Below are positions 17,616 to 26,785 of a stretch of 64,000 bases of DNA, in pieces. The position numbers were made by a program, and so were the translations under genes. A model generated the notes under the pieces. That model was given only the letters and a program-made list of their open reading frames with translations. It had not been told where the DNA came from and ran no database searches. The number at the start of each line of letters is the position of its first letter. The stretch's first letter is position 1. Location: the NCBI GenBank assembly GCA_902385625.1, contig CABMGE010000027.1, positions 19,173-83,172 on the forward strand. Direction: 5' to 3'. Source of the stretch: an uncultured archaeon (lineage in GTDB: Archaea; Nanobdellota; Nanobdellia; Pacearchaeales; GW2011-AR1).

Positions 17616-18749
17616 CTATTCTACCTCTGTAATTCTTGAAAGTTTGTAAGCTGTTACAAATCCACTTATTTTAGGATTTGATTCATCAATTACATATTCT
17701 GGAAGACTCATTAATCTTTGGAGCTTTCTTATATTTCCTTCTTCGCTTACAGCTGCAATTCCTTCACCAATAATTCTTTTTGCAGCATCATTATCATACA
17801 AGCTTCCATTTTCGTAGTTTGCAACAATTTCAAGATGTGCAAGTTTTCCTGGTGTTGTCAACCACTGGCCCATTTTATTTGCAAGATATACTTTCCCTTT
17901 TCCTTTTGTTTTTTTATCAAGTTCTATTGCGCTACGATAAGAAGGATATTTTTCTTTTTCAAACTCTGCTACTGCTTTTTCAATAGTTTTTGTAGCATCG
18001 GCTGTATCAATTACTGCTTCTTGTTTTTTGACATAAGGATCAACCTTTCCTGCTTCTATAAATTTTTGATTATTTTCTCCAAAATGTTCATATGCAAGTC
18101 TTGATACTGTTTCTCTATCGGTTAGAACTGCAAGTTTATCAAGTGCAGCATTAAGAAAATCATCATGATACTCAAGGAGATCTTCTAAGTCTTCGCCAAA
18201 ATATTTCATTGTTCCTTCTACAATCTGATTTGGATCTATTAAATCCCTAAATTTATCAACAAGAGGAAAATAATGCTCTACCATTTCACTATCAATATCA
18301 TGAGGGCAAAATACCAGGCTATATCCGCTGTTTACAAGATCAGTTGCACTTTTCTTTATTTCAGGAACATCTAGAAATCTTCTAAGAGCACTGGATATTG
18401 ACTCCATTCCTAAAATGTTTAGCGGCTCAATTTGTGCATATGCTTCCATCATTACCTGTGTTCCTGAATGAAGGGCATCAAGAAGATCAGACATAAGTTC
18501 TGTATTCTGTGTTTTTCTAAAATATGCTGTAAGATTTTCCTGGCTTAAGAAAGCGCAAATATGAGTTGAATCAATCCCGCAACCAGATTCTTCACCGGTC
18601 ATATTAACTATTGCAGAATAAATAACAGCTTCACTTATTTTGTCTTCTGTTTTTCCCGAGTCAAAACCTTCTGTTTTTGCAAGTTTTATTACTCCAAGCG
18701 GCTTTCCGCTTTTTACAAGTAATTCAAGTGCAAGAGTTTTTTGTTCCAT
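17616..18749 (-). CDS. Conserved-looking alpha-helical protein, unknown function
   Basis: Long ORF, soluble composition. Confidence 0.7.
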   Translation of the reverse strand: MEQKTLALELLVKSGKPLGVIKLAKTEGFDSGKTEDKISEAVIYSAIVNMTGEESGCGIDSTHICAFLSQENLTAYFRKTQNTELMSDLLDALHSGTQVMMEAYAQIEPLNILGMESISSALRRFLDVPEIKKSATDLVNSGYSLVFCPHDIDSEMVEHYFPLVDKFRDLIDPNQIVEGTMKYFGEDLEDLLEYHDDFLNAALDKLAVLTDRETVSRLAYEHFGENNQKFIEAGKVDPYVKKQEAVIDTADATKTIEKAVAEFEKEKYPSYRSAIELDKKTKGKGKVYLANKMGQWLTTPGKLAHLEIVANYENGSLYDNDAAKRIIGEGIAAVSEEGNIRKLQRLMSLPEYVIDESNPKISGFVTAYKLSRITEVE

Positions 18750-18879
18750 AATATTTTTTTAGATGAAAAAAGGGTTTTTAATATTTTCTATCATCTAGAA
18801 TATGGAATATAAGTCATTTTGTTGCAATCTAAATATCTAGCCATTTTTAATAGAAAGTAAAAAAGCCTTTAGATAGTAC

Positions 18880-19074
18880 TTATATTTTCTTTCCCGCAAA
18901 TCTCTTTTTCATGGCAGTAGTAGGAAAAAGCTTTGCATATAAACTTCCCTGCCACTTAAAGAATTTATCAATGCAACTCTGGCATATGTCTGCAGAACAA
19001 GATTCATCAATTACAAAATGATTAAAATTAGCATCATACTTTTCAATTGGTTTTTTACATAAAGTGCAATCCAT
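18880..19074 (-). CDS. Small Zn-binding protein (CxxC ... CxxC)
   Basis: MDCTLCKKPIEKYD...CSADICQSCIDKF. Confidence 0.7.
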   Translation of the reverse strand: MDCTLCKKPIEKYDANFNHFVIDESCSADICQSCIDKFFKWQGSLYAKLFPTTAMKKRFAGKKI

Positions 19075-19088
19075 TGGATATTCTAAAA

Positions 19089-19367
19089 TTAGTATTTCCT
19101 CTTTTTATTTTTTCTGCAAAAAAATCCATAAATCCAACCGATTAATATACCTGCGATTATTAAAACATAAAACATAGGAGAATAAAAGACAGCACTGAAT
19201 AAATTTCCAGTATAGCATGCAACACCCTTTCTAGCAACAGGATCATAACAATCAGCAATTGAATTAAAGCTTAAACGATTAAAGTGATAGATGACATGTA
19301 AAGTAAAAGAAATAATAAAACCTGCAATTCCACCCTTGAACCAATAAGACAATTTTTTCCACCACAT
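19089..19367 (-). CDS. Two-TM membrane protein
   Basis: Hydrophobic segments, basic C-terminus. Confidence 0.65.
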   Translation of the reverse strand: MWWKKLSYWFKGGIAGFIISFTLHVIYHFNRLSFNSIADCYDPVARKGVACYTGNLFSAVFYSPMFYVLIIAGILIGWIYGFFCRKNKKRKY

Positions 19368-19417
19368 TTTCCAGTATTTTTAATTAATAACTATATATAA
19401 ATCTTCTTAAGAAAAAA

Positions 19418-19490
19418 TAGCCCCGCCAGGATTCGAACCTGGGTCACAAGGTTCAGAACCTCGTATACTTGACCACTGTACTACGGGGCT
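19418..19490 (-). tRNA. tRNA-Gln (CTG)
   Basis: Reverse complement AGCCCCGTAGTACAGTGGTCAAGTATACGAGGTTCTGAACCTTGTGACCCAGGTTCGAATCCTGGCGGGGCT; anticodon loop TTCTGAA. Confidence 0.95.
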
Positions 19491-19603
19491 AATAAAGTTT
19501 ACCGCCTGTACTTTTTATAAAGAAAAACCTCACTCTTTTAAATATTTGCTTATGTTTCTCAGCTCCAATAATCTTTTTAAACCTGAAAAATAAAAACATA
19601 CAT

Positions 19604-20470
19604 ATGAATATAGGAATGATAGGAGTGGGATTTGTCGGAGGAGCAACAGCAGAAGTTCTAAAACCATTCCATAACTTGTATTTATATGACAAGTATAAAT
19701 CTCCTTATAATAAAGAAGAAAATTTAGAAAACATTGCAAAATATTCTGAAAGTGTTTTTATTTGCGTTCCAACACCAATGCAAAAAAGCGGGGCAATTGA
19801 TTATACAAATATACATAACTCGGTAAATGAGTTAAATAATAAAGTAAATAACTTAAAAAGAAACCCAAAAGATTTACTGATAATAATCAGATCAACAGCG
19901 GTTTCAGGAACAACAGACGAGCTTGCAGAAAAATATGCATTTAGATTTGCATTTAATCCTGAATTTTTAAGGGAAAAAAATGCACTTGAAGATATGAAAA
20001 ATACAGATAGAATTGTAATCGGTGCAAATACTAATGAAGATAGGGAAAAAGCAGCATCAATTTACAGGCCAGTTTTTCCAAATGCAAAGTATGTTCTTAC
20101 AGATAGAAAAGAAGCAGAAATGATAAAATACATGGCAAATATAATGTTGGCAGGACAAATTGCACTTGCAAATGAATTCTATCAAATATGCAATGTTCTT
20201 GGAATTGATTATAATGAAGTAAAAGATGCTGTACTGCTTGATAAAAGAATTGGAAGAAACTTGGATGTTCCAGGTCCTGATGGGGATTTGGGTTTTGGGG
20301 GAAAATGTTTTCCAAAAGATCTTAATGCAGCAATACATCTTGCAAGACAAAACATGTACAGGCCATATTTACTTGAGGAAATATGGAGACTAAATGAAAA
20401 AGTAAGGAAAAATCAGGATTGGCTTAGTATTGAAGGAGCGACTTCTGAAAAAAATTTTAAGGAAAAGTAA
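19604..20470 (+). CDS. Short UDP-glucose/GDP-mannose 6-dehydrogenase family protein
   Basis: MNIGMIGVGFVGGATAEVL, FICVPTPM, FNPEFLREKNALEDM, GFGGKCFPKDLNA. Confidence 0.85.
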   Translation: MNIGMIGVGFVGGATAEVLKPFHNLYLYDKYKSPYNKEENLENIAKYSESVFICVPTPMQKSGAIDYTNIHNSVNELNNKVNNLKRNPKDLLIIIRSTAVSGTTDELAEKYAFRFAFNPEFLREKNALEDMKNTDRIVIGANTNEDREKAASIYRPVFPNAKYVLTDRKEAEMIKYMANIMLAGQIALANEFYQICNVLGIDYNEVKDAVLLDKRIGRNLDVPGPDGDLGFGGKCFPKDLNAAIHLARQNMYRPYLLEEIWRLNEKVRKNQDWLSIEGATSEKNFKEK

Positions 20471-20630
20471 AATTAATATTCTTTTATAATAAAATAGTTT
20501 TTTAAAGTAAATTTTAGGTTACATTCCCACTGACTAAATTAAAAAACATAGCTAAAACATTAAAATTCATATTAAATAAGATAGTACTTTGTCTTCCAAA
20601 AATAATGAATTTTGACCAAAATAACAATTA

Positions 20631-20646
20631 ATAAGGTTTATAAACC
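20631..20646 (+). promoter_or_regulatory. TATA/BRE-like promoter element of the eL41-like gene
   Basis: AT-rich TATA-like stretch about 25-30 nt upstream of ATG 20666. Confidence 0.5.
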
Positions 20647-20665
20647 AATTTTTTCTTCTATTCCT

Positions 20666-20776
20666 ATGAAAAGATCAAGCCGTAGATGGAAGAAGAAGAA
20701 TCAGATGCGTTGGAAATGGCAAAGAAAAAGACTTAGACGTGTCATGAGAAAGAGAAAACAAAGAAAATCATTCTAA
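20666..20776 (+). CDS. rpl41e: Ribosomal protein eL41-like (36 aa)
   Basis: MKRSSRRWKKKNQMRWKWQRKRLRRVMRKRKQRKSF; resembles eukaryotic eL41 [25 protein letters not shown]; below ORF-track cutoff. Confidence 0.8.
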   Translation: MKRSSRRWKKKNQMRWKWQRKRLRRVMRKRKQRKSF

Positions 20777-20897
20777 TCATATTTTTAGTTCTAAAGGCAT
20801 TAAAGATCTTGAATTTTGGAGTTGTATAACTGTTAAAAACCAATAACACCGTTACCTTATCAATCCCCAACAATAATATTTATAAAACAACTTTCAT

Positions 20898-21890
20898 ATG
20901 AGTTTCTATCTAAAAAAGATGGAAGACTCAACAACGATTTGGACAGAAAAATATAGGCCTAAAAAATTTGACGAAGTTGTAGGCCAGAACGAAATCGTAA
21001 AAAGAGTCCAAAATTTAGCCAAATCAATGAATATTCCACATATGCTTTTTGCAGGTCCTGCAGGAACAGGTAAATCTACTCTTGCTTTAATTGTTGTAAA
21101 GGAATTATTTGGAGTGCATTGGAAAGAAAACTATCTTGAATTAAATGCTTCTGATGAAAGAGGAATAGATGTAGTAAGGCAAAAAGTAAAAGATTTTGCA
21201 AGAACAAAGGCAATAGGAAATGTTCCATTTAAGGTTATTTTTTTAGATGAAGCAGATGCACTGACAAAAGAAGCTCAGCAGGCGCTTAGAAGAACAATGG
21301 AAAATTTTACAAGCACATGTAGGTTTGTAATGTCCTGCAACTATTCTTCTAAAATAATTGATCCAATCCAGTCAAGGTGCGTTGTCTTCAGATTCAAGCT
21401 CCTTGAAAAAAAAGAAATAGAAAAAAGGATAAGAGTAATTATTGAAAAAGAGAAATTGCAAGCCGATGATAAAACTATAGAAAAATTATATGAAGTAAGT
21501 GAAGGAGATTGCAGGCGTGTAATTAACCTTTTGCAAGCATCAGCATCAATATCTCAAAATATAACTCCAGAACTTGTAAGTACACTTATTTCAGGAGCAG
21601 AGCCTGCAGAAATAAAAATAGTTCTTGAATATTCTCTAAGCGGAGATTTTTTAAAAGCCAAGGAAAAACTGCTTGATGTAATGCTAAAAGAATCTGTCTC
21701 AGGAACAGATGTTATAAAATCCATTCAAAAAGAAATATGGAATCTTCAAATAGATGATGAATTAAAAGTTCGTCTTACAGAAAAAACAGGAGAAGTTGAA
21801 TTTAGAATGGTAGAGGGAAGTGATGAGTTTATTCAACTAGAGGCACTTCTTGCAAGTTTTGTGCTTGCTGGAAGAGGCGTTATTAAATAA
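20898..21890 (+). CDS. rfcS: Replication factor C small subunit (likely start at internal ATG 20919)
   Basis: WTEKYRPKKFDEVVGQ, GPAGTGKSTLAL, LDEADALTKEAQQALRRTME, SCNYSSKIIDPIQSRC. Confidence 0.97.
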   Translation: MSFYLKKMEDSTTIWTEKYRPKKFDEVVGQNEIVKRVQNLAKSMNIPHMLFAGPAGTGKSTLALIVVKELFGVHWKENYLELNASDERGIDVVRQKVKDFARTKAIGNVPFKVIFLDEADALTKEAQQALRRTMENFTSTCRFVMSCNYSSKIIDPIQSRCVVFRFKLLEKKEIEKRIRVIIEKEKLQADDKTIEKLYEVSEGDCRRVINLLQASASISQNITPELVSTLISGAEPAEIKIVLEYSLSGDFLKAKEKLLDVMLKESVSGTDVIKSIQKEIWNLQIDDELKVRLTEKTGEVEFRMVEGSDEFIQLEALLASFVLAGRGVIK

Positions 21891-21908
21891 ATAATTTTAG
21901 GTAATAAA

Positions 21909-22274
21909 ATGATTGCAGATCTAACTGAAAAGTATTTGAAAGAATTGTTTTTCGAAGATTTAGATTTTTTTAATCAGGCAATAAAATATGAACCAAGTCC
22001 AGTAATTCCAGAAGTTAAAGATCTACCAGGTTTAAAAATTAGGGATTACACAAGGGAGTATTCAATTGTTACAGAAAGAAAAGACAAAACAAATTTTGGA
22101 GAGCCTACAAAACCCTACTATATTACAACAATATGGGATTTGGAAAAGCAAATACAAGCACATGAAGGCAAAGAAATAGACACAGTATTTGCACATGCAA
22201 AAACAGATTCTTTCAAAGAGGCAATGCAAAAGCACTACTCTTCACTTCAACACCTAAATAACTCAGGATATTAA
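21909..22274 (+). CDS. Hypothetical protein
   Basis: ORF in apparent rfc operon. Confidence 0.6.
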   Translation: MIADLTEKYLKELFFEDLDFFNQAIKYEPSPVIPEVKDLPGLKIRDYTREYSIVTERKDKTNFGEPTKPYYITTIWDLEKQIQAHEGKEIDTVFAHAKTDSFKEAMQKHYSSLQHLNNSGY

Positions 22275-22285
22275 AAAACCAAAAA

Positions 22286-22696
22286 ATGAAACTATTTATT
22301 GCATGCTCAAAGCATTTCTATACAAGAATTCCAGAAATAAAAGAAGAACTAGAAAGATATGGACATAGAGTTTCTCTTCCAAATAGTTATGATGCTCCAA
22401 TGAAAGAAGAAGAGATGAAAAAAAATGGGCTTGAAGCACATATAGAATGGAAAGCAGAAATGTTAAGACGTGATAAACAAAACATATTTCCAAATGATGG
22501 AATACTTGTTTTAAATTTTCAAAAAAATGGGCAACAAAATTATATCGGAGGAGCAACATTTCTTGAAATATATAAAGCATGGGAAATGAACAAAAAATTA
22601 TTTTTATATAATCCAATACCTGATAGTATATTCAAGGATGAATTAACTGGAATGAATCCGCAAATATTAAATGGAGACTTAACAAAATTAAAATGA
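22286..22696 (+). CDS. Nucleoside 2-deoxyribosyltransferase-like protein
   Basis: MKLFIACSKHFYTRIPEIKEELERYGHRV...ILVLNFQKNGQQNYIGGATFLEIYKAWEMNKKLFLYNP. Confidence 0.65.
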   Translation: MKLFIACSKHFYTRIPEIKEELERYGHRVSLPNSYDAPMKEEEMKKNGLEAHIEWKAEMLRRDKQNIFPNDGILVLNFQKNGQQNYIGGATFLEIYKAWEMNKKLFLYNPIPDSIFKDELTGMNPQILNGDLTKLK

Positions 22697-22794
22697 TAAA
22701 TTCAATAAAAAATATAAGATCGATAGATGAATTTATTTCAGATATTGGTCACAAATTGTGCTTTAGCACAAATAATGCAGGAGCATTACTCTAA
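22693..22794 (+). CDS. Possible 33-aa micro-ORF MINSIKNIRSIDEFISDIGHKLCFSTNNAGALL overlapping the preceding stop (ATGA)
   Basis: ATG overlaps the TGA of 22286-22696; ends 5 nt before the rfcL ATG. Confidence 0.35.
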   Translation: MINSIKNIRSIDEFISDIGHKLCFSTNNAGALL

Positions 22795-22799
22795 ATAAA

Positions 22800-24020
22800 A
22801 TGACATTACCTTTAATTGAAAAATATAGAGCAAGCAAGTTCTCTGAAATAAAAGGCCAGGATATGGCAATACATGAAATAAAGACATTTTTCAATGGTTT
22901 CCCAAAAAAAAGAGCCTTAATTCTTAATGGCCCTGTTGGAACAGGAAAGACTTCAATGACAATTGCCCTTGCAAATGAATACAATCTAGAGTTATTTGAA
23001 CTAAATGCAAGTGATCTAAGAAATAGATCAAAACTTGAAGAAGTACTAAAACCAGCTTCAACCCAGCAATCACTTTTTAAAAAAGGAAAAATAATACTCA
23101 TGGATGAAGCAGATGGAATAACTGCCTCAGACAATGGAGGACTTCCAGAACTTCTGGTTTTAATAAGCAAATCAGGTTTCCCAATAATAATCACTGCAAA
23201 TGATATATGGCAAAGAAAATTTTCATTGCTAAGACAAAAATGTCAGATTGTTAATTTAAAAGAATTAAAAGAACCAACTCTTGTTGAAATAATAAATGAA
23301 ATATTAAAAAAAGAAAATAAACATCTGAAAAAAGAAACAGTAAATTTAATTGTAAAAAATGCCAAGGGAGATGTTAGGTCAGCATTAAACGATCTTCAAA
23401 CAGCAATAAGCCTTGGAGAAGATACGCTTTTATCAGAGCTGTCAGAAAGGGAAAAACAAGTAACAATCTTTGAAACCTTAAAGAAACTATTCCAAAGTCC
23501 GTTTAGTTCTGATACATTAGAAATATTTGATAATACCAGTATGGAACTTGATGAAATTGCACTATGGATTGAGGAAAATATTCCTGCAGAATATGAAGGA
23601 AAAGCACTTGCAAAAGCCTATGAGTCTTTAAGTAAATCAGATATATTTAAAGGAAGAATTTACAGGCAGCAATATTGGAGATTTTTAGTATACCAAAATT
23701 TTTTCCTTTCATTTGGAGTTTCATCTGCTTCAAAAGTAAAGTCGCAAAAATTCACCCAATACAGACCACCTTCAAGAATACTAAAAATATGGCTTGCAAA
23801 TCAAAAAAATGCAAAAAAGAAATCTATTGTATCAAAGTATGCGCAAATGTCCCACATGTCAAAGAAAAAAGCAATGAAAGAGAGTTATTTCCTTCCATTT
23901 ATAATTGACAAAAAAACAGAGGACAAATTAGATCTTGATGAAAAAGAAAGGGAATATCTACAAGATAAAAGAGGAGCAATAATTGTATCATCAGGACTAA
24001 ACAAATTTAGAATTAATTAA
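22800..24020 (+). CDS. rfcL: Replication factor C large subunit
   Basis: LIEKYRASKFSEIKGQ, NGPVGTGKTSM, LFELNASDLRN, ILMDEADGI, KGDVRSALNDLQ. Confidence 0.95.
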   Translation: MTLPLIEKYRASKFSEIKGQDMAIHEIKTFFNGFPKKRALILNGPVGTGKTSMTIALANEYNLELFELNASDLRNRSKLEEVLKPASTQQSLFKKGKIILMDEADGITASDNGGLPELLVLISKSGFPIIITANDIWQRKFSLLRQKCQIVNLKELKEPTLVEIINEILKKENKHLKKETVNLIVKNAKGDVRSALNDLQTAISLGEDTLLSELSEREKQVTIFETLKKLFQSPFSSDTLEIFDNTSMELDEIALWIEENIPAEYEGKALAKAYESLSKSDIFKGRIYRQQYWRFLVYQNFFLSFGVSSASKVKSQKFTQYRPPSRILKIWLANQKNAKKKSIVSKYAQMSHMSKKKAMKESYFLPFIIDKKTEDKLDLDEKEREYLQDKRGAIIVSSGLNKFRIN

Positions 24021-24120
24021 AAAATAATCTAATTTCAGAAAAATTAATTATCTTTCAGAGTCATTTAAACACTGTTTTCTATAAACAAAAGCTTATAAAT
24101 TAATAATTCCAGATTAAAAA

Positions 24121-24696
24121 ATGGAAGACAATTGGAGAACAATTTTAAGACCAGGATATTTTGGAAAAAAGCGAGAAGAAATCTGTGAACAGTTTAACAA
24201 AGAATATGGAAAAAATAACTGGAGACTTATGTGGGAATTTGGAGGAACAGTAGTTCCATTTTATAATCCCCCTGAAATAAGTGCTTGTGATTATTATGAA
24301 GACGGTTATTTTATGGATTCATTCAAAAGACAAGACTTATGGCAGGAATTATGTAAAACTGCAAAAGAGGTATATGATCATGAAGAGTCAAACATAAATG
24401 CAGGTTTAGATTATAACAATCAAGAGCCAAAAAAACCAGTTCATCTCCAGGACATAACAATAAGAAGAGTTGTAAAAAAACGCGGATGGAGTTTCTCAGG
24501 AAACAATCTAATACAAATAAGAAGTCATAGCGACAAATGGGGAAAACTTTTAAGTCCTGGAAGAGTTCCTTTTCACATTCCAGAAATAGTTTACCAAGGA
24601 GAAATACAGAACATTTCAAGCGGAAGAATCTGGTATGACCAAAATTCAATCGAATGGGCTTATCAACAAGCAAAAATACTTCAAATCAAAGACTAA
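24121..24696 (+). CDS. Hypothetical soluble protein
   Basis: ORF with good upstream TATA-like sequence (GCTTATAAATTAATAAT). Confidence 0.65.
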   Translation: MEDNWRTILRPGYFGKKREEICEQFNKEYGKNNWRLMWEFGGTVVPFYNPPEISACDYYEDGYFMDSFKRQDLWQELCKTAKEVYDHEESNINAGLDYNNQEPKKPVHLQDITIRRVVKKRGWSFSGNNLIQIRSHSDKWGKLLSPGRVPFHIPEIVYQGEIQNISSGRIWYDQNSIEWAYQQAKILQIKD

Positions 24697-24726
24697 TTTA
24701 TTATTTAATAAAAAAGTATAAACTAA

Positions 24727-26223
24727 TTATCCAAGACCATTGAAAATAATTTCCTTACCATTAAATGCTTTTAGTTTTATTCCGGTTTTTCCATCACTTC
24801 TTTTCTCAAGTTTTCCAACTACTTTTGCTTCAAGATCATGTTCGCAAATCATGGCTATTGCAGAACCAGGTAGAGAAGTTGTAACAAAACCTTCATTTCC
24901 CATAGGCCATTTTTCATAACAACTTTCAATTGAAGAACAATAAGAAGCCATTAAAACCTCTCTCCAATCAGGATCAAATAACTCTTCATTGGAATTTTTT
25001 CCTATTTCAACATATAATCCATGCCTTGCAATAGGCTTTGCAAGTTTACCATTAAAAGCCCCTCCACTCATATGATAAACGCTTGTTGCAAGCCCAGCAT
25101 CGAATAATTCCTTAAAAACCGGGTAAAATATAGTAGAAGGTTCTGCAAGGTACTTTCCAAATATCTTGCCCTCATCGAGATTATTCCAATGTCTTCCAAA
25201 TAATCTCTCCATTAACTCCCTTTTAACAGTTATACCATTAGAACGTGGATTTGGTTTTCCTCTTATTGAAATTAAACTGTCTCCAGGTCTTGGACTTGGA
25301 AGACTTGCAAGTCTTCTTACATCAATAGTACTTACAACAGAACCGCTAATATTAAATGGACTGAAATAACCCTTTATTCTATCACCAACATTTTCATCCT
25401 GCATTATAGAAACAATTCCAAGCTCCTTTGCTTTGCTATTTGCCCTATTTATTATATCTTCAACAGGAACATTTCCAGAGTATTCAATCAAACCTGAAAT
25501 TACCTGGGGAGTTGCTCCGAGTTTAATACAATCATCCAGATTCATTGCAAAAAAATCAATTACACCTTCACTATATTTTTCAAATCTCTCATAAAACTCA
25601 GTCTTTGTGCCAATTCCATCAGAATTAATAATCACTGGTTTTCCTTTAGGATCAAAAACACCAAAACAGTTTTCTTTTTCACTCTTTTCATCATAATAAC
25701 TAAATGATCCTGGAACCTTTTTTAAAAATTGAGAATTTCTAGAAATAAAACCAATTCCAGTTGAAGTAATATTACACTCACAATTAACTCTTTTTCCAAG
25801 GTTTGCAAGCTCTCCATTGAGTATTGGAACTCTATAATGTTTAGCTGCATCTCTAAGTGATTCGCCAACAACCCTTACAAGTCCTTCATCAGTACTAGAA
25901 GCATCAATTACATTAGCAATTCCTACAATTTCAGATTGAATAGAGTTTCCAGCATTAATAATATTTTTAACAACTGACTGTGAATATTTCACCAAATCTT
26001 TTTCTTTAGAGTCCCCACCCTGAGAATAAACAACACAAAGAGAGTTAGAAGGAACATGTATAGCATTAATCCCGTTTTTTCCAGGAATAACACAATCCAG
26101 ATATGGAAAAGAAGTTTTTTTACCAAAAAAATTAAAACTCTGAGTTTCAGAGGCTAGTTCTGCAAGTAACTGAGACATCTTGTCTTTTTCCTTTATATCA
26201 AGCATATACTGTTCTTCTTTCAT
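24727..26223 (-). CDS. PurM-superfamily (AIR synthase-like) ATP-dependent enzyme
   Basis: NSDGIGTKTEFYERF, DFFAMNLDDCIKLGATP, RSNGITVKRELM, SGGAFNGKLAKP; longer than canonical PurM. Confidence 0.7.
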   Translation of the reverse strand: MKEEQYMLDIKEKDKMSQLLAELASETQSFNFFGKKTSFPYLDCVIPGKNGINAIHVPSNSLCVVYSQGGDSKEKDLVKYSQSVVKNIINAGNSIQSEIVGIANVIDASSTDEGLVRVVGESLRDAAKHYRVPILNGELANLGKRVNCECNITSTGIGFISRNSQFLKKVPGSFSYYDEKSEKENCFGVFDPKGKPVIINSDGIGTKTEFYERFEKYSEGVIDFFAMNLDDCIKLGATPQVISGLIEYSGNVPVEDIINRANSKAKELGIVSIMQDENVGDRIKGYFSPFNISGSVVSTIDVRRLASLPSPRPGDSLISIRGKPNPRSNGITVKRELMERLFGRHWNNLDEGKIFGKYLAEPSTIFYPVFKELFDAGLATSVYHMSGGAFNGKLAKPIARHGLYVEIGKNSNEELFDPDWREVLMASYCSSIESCYEKWPMGNEGFVTTSLPGSAIAMICEHDLEAKVVGKLEKRSDGKTGIKLKAFNGKEIIFNGLG

Positions 26224-26317
26224 TTTTATTAAAATAAAAAAGAACTTTTAAACAAAATCACACTGGAAAATATATTAAGAACTATCTACAAAATCATTTA
26301 AAGCTCTAAGATGATTA

Positions 26318-26683
26318 TTAATAATCTTCACCACTAATTTGTTCATCTTCAGAATCTAAGTCCAATGGTTTTTGCTTTTCATTTGGATTTATTTTATCAG
26401 TTATCTTTTCGATTGTTCCAAACTTTCCAGAAGTAAGTTGCTTTTCTCCTTGAAACTCGCTAACATAGCCATTATTAACCTTAATAACATCTCCATTTTT
26501 AAATCTTGTAACATCATCGTTCCAAAGAGTTAATTTTATATTTCCAGAATCATCACTAAGAATTGCATTTGCAACCTTCAAATCTTTTCCAAATTTGGTA
26601 AATGTTCTTGTGTCTCCAATATCTTTTATAGTGCCTTGTACTTCAACATTTCCCTGATTTGTTTTTAGTTCAGATATTTTCAT
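26318..26683 (-). CDS. OB-fold single-strand DNA-binding/RPA-like protein
   Basis: VEVQGTIKDIGDTRTFTKFGKDLKVANAILSDDSGNIKLTLWNDDVTRFKNGDVIKVNNGYV. Confidence 0.85.
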   Translation of the reverse strand: MKISELKTNQGNVEVQGTIKDIGDTRTFTKFGKDLKVANAILSDDSGNIKLTLWNDDVTRFKNGDVIKVNNGYVSEFQGEKQLTSGKFGTIEKITDKINPNEKQKPLDLDSEDEQISGEDY

Positions 26684-26766
26684 GATAATTATTGTTATTA
26701 AGATTATTTAAAGCTATGTAAAAAAAATTAAAATAGACCTAAGTCAATAGAAAATTTTAAAAAAAT

Positions 26767-26782
26767 AAAGATAAAAATCTTT
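26767..26782 (-). terminator. Hairpin AAAGAT-AAAA-ATCTTT, 3 nt after the stop of 26786-27814
   Basis: 6-bp perfect stem adjacent to stop. Confidence 0.35.
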
Positions 26783-26785
26783 TTC

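Noticed and set aside
17718-18104. 128-aa Phe/Cys-rich plus-strand ORF
   Set aside because: Antisense of the 377-aa gene; composition is a strand artefact
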